Under the pieces are notes generated by a model. It saw nothing but the letters and a program-made list of their open reading frames with translations, did not search any database and was not told the origin of the DNA. 64,000 nt of DNA from Halichoerus grypus (Eukaryota; Chordata; Mammalia; Carnivora; Phocidae): NCBI RefSeq assembly GCF_964656455.1, contig NC_135717.1:14712775-14776774 (forward strand), given 5' to 3'. Made by a program: the position numbers and the translations under genes. Each line of letters begins with the position of its first letter. Position 1 is the stretch's first letter. Positions 59,575 to 64,000 of the stretch are shown here, piece after piece.

Positions 59575-59735
59575 TAACTATGTGAGGTGATGGATTTGTT
59601 AACTTGACTGTGATCATCATTTCACAATGTATACATATCATCACATAACATACCTTAAAAAAAAAATCAGTGTACAACGTAAACATATACAATTTTTATT
59701 TATCAATCATACCTCAATAAAGCTGGAGAAAAAAT
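59495..59735 (+). mobile_element. L1 3' UTR containing an (AC)n run
   Basis: gtgaggtgatggatttgtta, gatcatcatttcacaatgta and caatcatacctcaataaagc are the end of an L1MA-type 3' UTR. Confidence 0.85.
59541..59570. repeat. (AC)n microsatellite, 15 units
   Basis: Uninterrupted AC run at the usual position in this L1 3' UTR. Confidence 0.97.
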
Positions 59736-60124
59736 TATTCCAAACTCTTCACTCACTACAAATAAAGTTTAAATATCTCCTCGTAACCTTATGGAAAAAT
59801 CCAGAAATCTATCTAAATCAGGTATCTACCCGTGCACTGAAATCTATCCTGTTTTAAGCCAGTTTCGCCACTGAAAAATTACTCAGATTCTTCATTAAGA
59901 GTCATAAAATTATACATTTGCTTCGACCCAGTGTACCAATGTGGGGAAAATATAACCTAAGATAATATTAATACATTCTTTAAAGTAAAAAAGGTCTCAG
60001 ACCAGTGCTAATTATAACAGCAGAAAACCTGAAACAGACCGGCCGGCCAGCTGTAGGAAAATGTATAAAGTTTAAAATGTCTGAGCAAACTTACTTCCCA
60101 TTTTGACATGTGTCAGGTTGAGAT

Positions 60125-60320
60125 TATGAGGCATCGTCAGGTATGTGTTCTCATCTGACTCACACCTGTGAGGAAGGCAGAGGGCGCGGCCCCTGCTCCT
60201 CAGACAAGGGGATTAAGGCTGGGGAGGGTTAAACTGTGCCCTCAGATCACTGAGTTACACACTGGCTGGGCCAAACCCTGAACCCACATTCCACACACTT
60301 GTCATTCTTAACAGCTCCTC
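60125..60320 (-). mobile_element. MIR SINE, antisense
   Basis: acctgtgaggaaggcagagg, ctcagacaaggggattaagg, gatcactgagttacacactg and ccaaaccctgaacccacatt match reverse-complement MIR blocks. Confidence 0.75.
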
Positions 60321-61149
60321 TGCCAGGGCTTCTGAAATACAAAGCTACTAAAAATGACAGAAACAACCGCAACACATGCACGTATTTAAAAATAAGTAAC
60401 AAAAATGCTGCAACAACAGGAAAGATGGACAGCAATTTTAAATCGAGAAAATAATTTTAAATATTATAGCTTAGAGTTCTACACTCAACCAAGAATTTTT
60501 TTGGTTATGAGCTTTACAAAAGAAGCCAAATGACCCAATATAAAAATGAATACAGGACAGCATGTAGTAAAAAATTTGGCCTTGCCTGAAGGGAAGTCTG
60601 GCCTTTGCCCCCAGTTCCTGGAAAGTAACGTCTAAACTCTTGGAATTTCTTGAGTGAAAGCAGTGTCTGTTATTCATGGTGGGCCCCTCAGGCCGCACTA
60701 GACTGGAAGGGGTGGGGTGCAGGAGACAGAGTTCAATCACATGGGCAGTCCATCAGTCATGGCTACATATTGAAGCCCCAATATAAACTGGACAATGAAG
60801 CTCAGAGAAGCCTCCCGGGTTGGCAATACCCACGTTTACCAGCACATATCAATGCTGAGAGGGCAACACATCCTGAGGAGAATGAATGAATGCCTCCTAG
60901 ACTCTGTTCTACGCGTCTCTTCCTTTGGCCAATTTTCTGCACCCCTTCCCAGCAACAAACCACAACCATGAGGATAACAGCTTTCAGGAAGTTCTGTGAG
61001 TCTTTCCAGCAAATTATCAAACATGAGGGTGGTTTTCAGGAGCCCCCTCCCCCAAAACTTGCAATTGGTGTCAGAATCGAAAGTAGTCATGGGGACTATG
61101 CCCTCAGACCTTGTAGTTTATCTAATACCAGGTGGACAGAAAGAGATGG

Positions 61150-61830
61150 TTCACAGGAAAAGAAAACATGTTCAATCTGACTCAAAATGAAAGAAATACA
61201 AATTAAAATCAGATTATTTTTCACCTGTCAGGCTGGCAAGACTTAAGAGACTGATAACACCAGAGCGTTGGCAAAGATATAGAGAAATCTCATCTCTCTC
61301 CTATAATAAATAAAAATGACTTCAATTTTTTATAGGGCAATTTGGAAATATCTATCAAAACTACAAAATCCCCTTTGATCCAGAAATTTCAATTTTATGA
61401 ACTTATTCTTGAGATAAATTTATACCAGCTGCAAAAAATATAAGAGCAAGAGTATTCAAACACCTAAACGTTAATCAACAGGAGCCAACTACATTATGGG
61501 ACACAGTCCCAGACCACTACACAAACATTAAAATGAAGTGGGGAGAGCTCTCTGACAGCACTGGAAAGCTGTCATGTTAGAGAAAGAAAAACAGTCTGTG
61601 GACCTGGGAGTACAAAAAGATCCCATCTGTGTAGCCAGAGACACAAAGTCAGACCAAAATGCAGGTGTGTTTGTAAAGGCAGTAAAACACTTGGAAGAAT
61701 ATTGCCCAACTGTAAACTGTGGCTTCCTATGAAAAGGAGATTTAGGAAGAATAGGGACAGGGAGCCGTATTCTTTGGATTTTTTAAACACATGTAAACAG
61801 GGTATTAAATGCAACTCCAGAGGGAGGGGC
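61150..61830 (+). mobile_element. Old L1 3' end
   Basis: atttttcacctgtcaggctg, ggcaatttggaaatatctat, aatttcaattttatgaactt and the 3'-UTR-like gtaaactgtggcttcctatg. Decayed. Confidence 0.7.
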
Positions 61831-61873
61831 AGACCAAGTTACATATTTTCAAAGGGACTATCTGAGAACCAGC

Positions 61874-62022
61874 CAACTTTGGATGGAGTAACTGGGTGAT
61901 GGGCACTTGATGTAACGAGCACTGGGTGTTATATGTGACTGATAATCACTAAGTTCTACCCCTGAAACTAATAATACACTATATGTTAACTAAACAGAAT
62001 TTAAATTAAAAAAAAATTTTTT
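61874..62022 (+). mobile_element. Short L1 3'-UTR fragment of the carnivore type
   Basis: ggagtaactgggtgatgggc, gtaacgagcactgggtgtta, ctacccctgaaactaataat and A9T6; same 3' end as 37540-37665. A SINEC follows directly in its tail. Confidence 0.88.
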
Positions 62023-62023
62023 A

Positions 62024-62222
62024 GGGGCGCCTGGGTGGCTCAGTCGTTGGGTGTCTGCCTTCGGCTCAGGTCATGATCCCAGGATCCTGGGATCGAGCCC
62101 CACATCAGGGCTTCCTGCTCAGCGGGAAGCCTGCTTCTCCCTCTCCCACTCCCCCTGCTTGTGTTCCCTCTCTCACTGTCTCTCTCTGTCAAATAAATAA
62201 ATAAAATCTTAAAAAAAAAAAA
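62024..62222 (+). mobile_element. SINEC in the tail of an L1 fragment
   Basis: Starts ggggcgcctgggtggctcag. Tail A-run then T-run. TSD consists of the A/T homopolymer block and is not decisive. Confidence 0.94.
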
Positions 62223-63207
62223 AAAAATTTTTTTTTTAAATGCCTCCCTCACATCAAGGATGTGAAAGGGTAGAGCACATGGAGGTAAGGACAGAGGATT
62301 TTTGAAAACTTCTTTGGAGAATGTTGGTAAGATATTTTGAGATCCACCCCCCTGCCTCAAATGGAGAGAGGCTGGGGGGTGGGTGCCTACCTCTCACCTC
62401 CAGTCCCAGGAGAGAGGCTCCAACGGGGCCCCTCAAAGAAGCTGCTGTGTATCCCCTGCACTCAGAAGGCATCACTCATCAGTGCAGGACTCCTGCCCAG
62501 GAAATCCAGACACCAAAGGACTGACTAGTCTCAGCAAGCGAGCACTGCCGCTGGGTAGGAATCAGCCTGTCCTCCCAGAATAAAGAACTCAGGAGTGTTC
62601 CCGTGGGAGCGGAGAGGGGTGCAGGTGGGGGGAGGTCTTAGATGCAGACCAACTGGGAACTAGAGAGAACAGATGGCAGAACTCAAAGAGACGAAGGCAG
62701 AGCCACAGGGCTCAGAGGAAGGAGTAAGCCACCATCAGAGTACACCCGGTCAGTGCAAGGAACCAGGTCAGGAGACGCCATGGACAATGTCTCCAAAGAA
62801 GCAATGACAGGGCTGCCTGGAAGAAGAGTCCACTTTAAACCCAACGAGGGGAGAGAGCACCGAGGCATGTTCTGCCAGCGCCACGTAAGAACTTTCTACG
62901 TCTCTCTCTCCTGCCTCTCCATCCATTCCCCAGGCCCTAAGCAGATCCAAAACAGCAGCTGGCAAACAGACCAGAAAGTAGACAAGAGGGGAGGAATTTC
63001 ACCTTTGAATTAAATTAGAAACTCTGACTGAGTTTCTTTAGTATGACTTAGTACTTATCACATAGGATTGGGCATTCTACCACCAAATTAGGACTTTGTG
63101 TCTTAAAGTGCCTGTAACCAAAAATGACCAGAAAAGTCATGGAGTCTGCCAGTTCTCCCCTTCTGTGCAGCTGAAAGGGACAGTAAAACTCAAAATAGGG
63201 CAGCCTT

Positions 63208-63405
63208 GGGGCGCCTGGGTGGCTCAGTCGTTAAGCGTCTGCCTTCGGCTCAGGTCATGATCCCAGGGTCCTGGGATCGAGCCCCGCATCGGGCTCCCTG
63301 CTCAGCGGGAAGCCTGCTTCTCCCCCTCCCACTCCCCCTGCTTGTGTTCCCTCTCTCGCTGTGTCTCTCTCTGTCAAATAAATAAATAAAATTTAAAAAA
63401 AAAAA
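63208..63405 (+). mobile_element. SINEC, near-consensus
   Basis: Close to the apparent young consensus over its whole length. Perfect 16-bp TSD aaaatagggcagcctt at 63192-63207 and 63406-63421. Confidence 0.98.
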
Positions 63406-63509
63406 AAAATAGGGCAGCCTTTATGATAACTTCCCAAAAGTTAAGCTATACCAGTTTATACTTTTAAAAGACTTTTCTGGGAGAAAAAAAAAAAGACTTT
63501 TCTATAAGT

Positions 63510-63678
63510 CGTTTTTTTTTTTTTCTTAAGAGAGGGAGAGAAGAGAGGGGAGAGGGAGAGATAAAATCTTAAGCAGGCTCCACGCTGGGCTCGAGGCTCA
63601 ATCTCACAACCCTGAGATCATGACCTAAGCCAAAATCAAGAGGCAGATACTTAACCTCCTGAGCCACCCAGGCACCCG
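63510..63678 (-). mobile_element. SINEC, older subtype, antisense
   Basis: cacaaccctgagatcatgac, ctaagccaaaatcaagaggc, gagccacccaggcacccg. Weak TSD ttctataag / ttctgtaag. Confidence 0.92.
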
Positions 63679-63740
63679 TTTCTGTAAGGCTTTTAAATGA
63701 GGTTGCAAAGACTACCTGAGAATATGATAAAGATTTTTTA

Positions 63741-63886
63741 GGGGCGCCTGGGTGGCTCAGTCAGTTAAGTGTCTACCTTCAGCTCAGGTCATGATCCCAG
63801 GGTCCTGGGATTGAGTCTCCCTGCTCAGTGGGGTGTCTGCTTCTCCCTCTCACTCTGACCCTCCCCCACTCGAGCTCAAATCTTTA
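63741..63886 (+). mobile_element. SINEC with internal deletions
   Basis: Normal head, then missing blocks after tcctgggattgagtc and in the C/T-rich part. Flanked by A/T-rich sequence. Confidence 0.92.
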
Positions 63887-64000
63887 AAAAAAATTTTTTT
63901 TATAATAGAGATTTAGGTGCATATGAAAGAAAATTAAAATAAACATTCCAAAGACTAATGATTTTTCTGGGGAGACAGAATTATTGGTAGATTTTTGCCC

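Larger units (their letters stand above)
52948..64000 (-). other. TYW1: TYW1 intron upstream of the linker exon (partial)
   Basis: Runs off the right edge. The preceding TYW1 exon, acidic and ending ...KKEK in the human protein as I remember it, was looked for and not seen. Unassigned stretches are about 52950-53240, 53425-54555, 55640-56865, 57005-57360, 57590-58120, 58300-59490 (58360-58640 resembles an old dispersed repeat), 59740-60120, 60325-61145 and 62240-63190 (GC-richer, no element recognised). Confidence 0.8.

Noticed and set aside
60471..61190. Cluster of short frames on both strands
   Set aside because: No protein family recognised; frames overlap on both strands and sit in intronic sequence.
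62642..63013. 123-codon plus-strand frame
   Set aside because: Composition is ordinary, no domain is recognisable, and it is on the strand opposite to the gene. An unknown exon cannot be excluded but nothing supports it.
52948..64000. Search for the preceding acidic TYW1 exon (ending KKEK in human)
   Set aside because: No matching peptide on the minus strand; the exon is most likely beyond the right edge.

Overview
The window is mammalian nuclear DNA from a carnivoran. It holds about thirty copies of the tRNA-Lys-derived carnivore SINE (SINEC/CAN-SINE). Their consensus is neither the dog form nor the cat form, which points to a non-canid, dog-like carnivoran (bear, seal, weasel or raccoon group). 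The group assignment is an inference from remembered consensus sequences.

The only protein-coding gene I can support is TYW1, read on the minus strand. TYW1 is the radical-SAM 4-demethylwyosine synthase that makes the tricyclic base at position 37 of tRNA-Phe. Three internal exons are visible. In transcription order they are 52947-52830 (118 nt), 47778-47726 (53 nt) and 13564-13446 (119 nt). Phases and splice sites join exactly (118 nt ending in phase 1, then 53 nt, then 119 nt). The last exon carries the CxxxCxxC iron-sulfur motif of the radical-SAM core. The rest of the window is intron: at least 11.0 kb upstream of the first visible exon, then 5.05 kb, then 34.2 kb, then at least 13.4 kb downstream. 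No promoter, first exon or last exon was seen.

The introns are layered transposon debris. Positions 1-13.4 kb hold old L1 pieces, a MER5A, a MIR and a Tigger transposon nested in an L1 and itself carrying a SINE. Positions 14-28 kb hold an antisense L1 5' half (about 16.1-20.0 kb), a hAT element and a sense L1 (about 21.1-26.4 kb) with a large internal deletion and several SINEs. Positions 28-38 kb hold a tiny poly(A)-tailed retrocopy, a head-truncated antisense L1, a SINE-in-SINE nest and an L1 with a deletion scar that retains only a SINE head. Positions 38-48 kb hold a hAT MITE, LTR-like pieces, a 250-bp sequence present twice at about 97% identity, a solo LTR and more L1. Positions 48-64 kb hold a HAL1-like element, a rearranged young L1 insertion only 30 nt from a TYW1 splice donor, and clustered SINEs.

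Nothing here indicates a previously undescribed molecular system. The most useful observations concern mobile elements sitting very close to TYW1 exons: an inverted SINE pair bracketing the frame-breaking 53-nt exon, and a composite L1 insertion just inside an intron. Element boundaries are read by eye and are accurate to a few bases only where a target-site duplication (TSD) is quoted. Family names follow remembered consensus sequences and were not searched.
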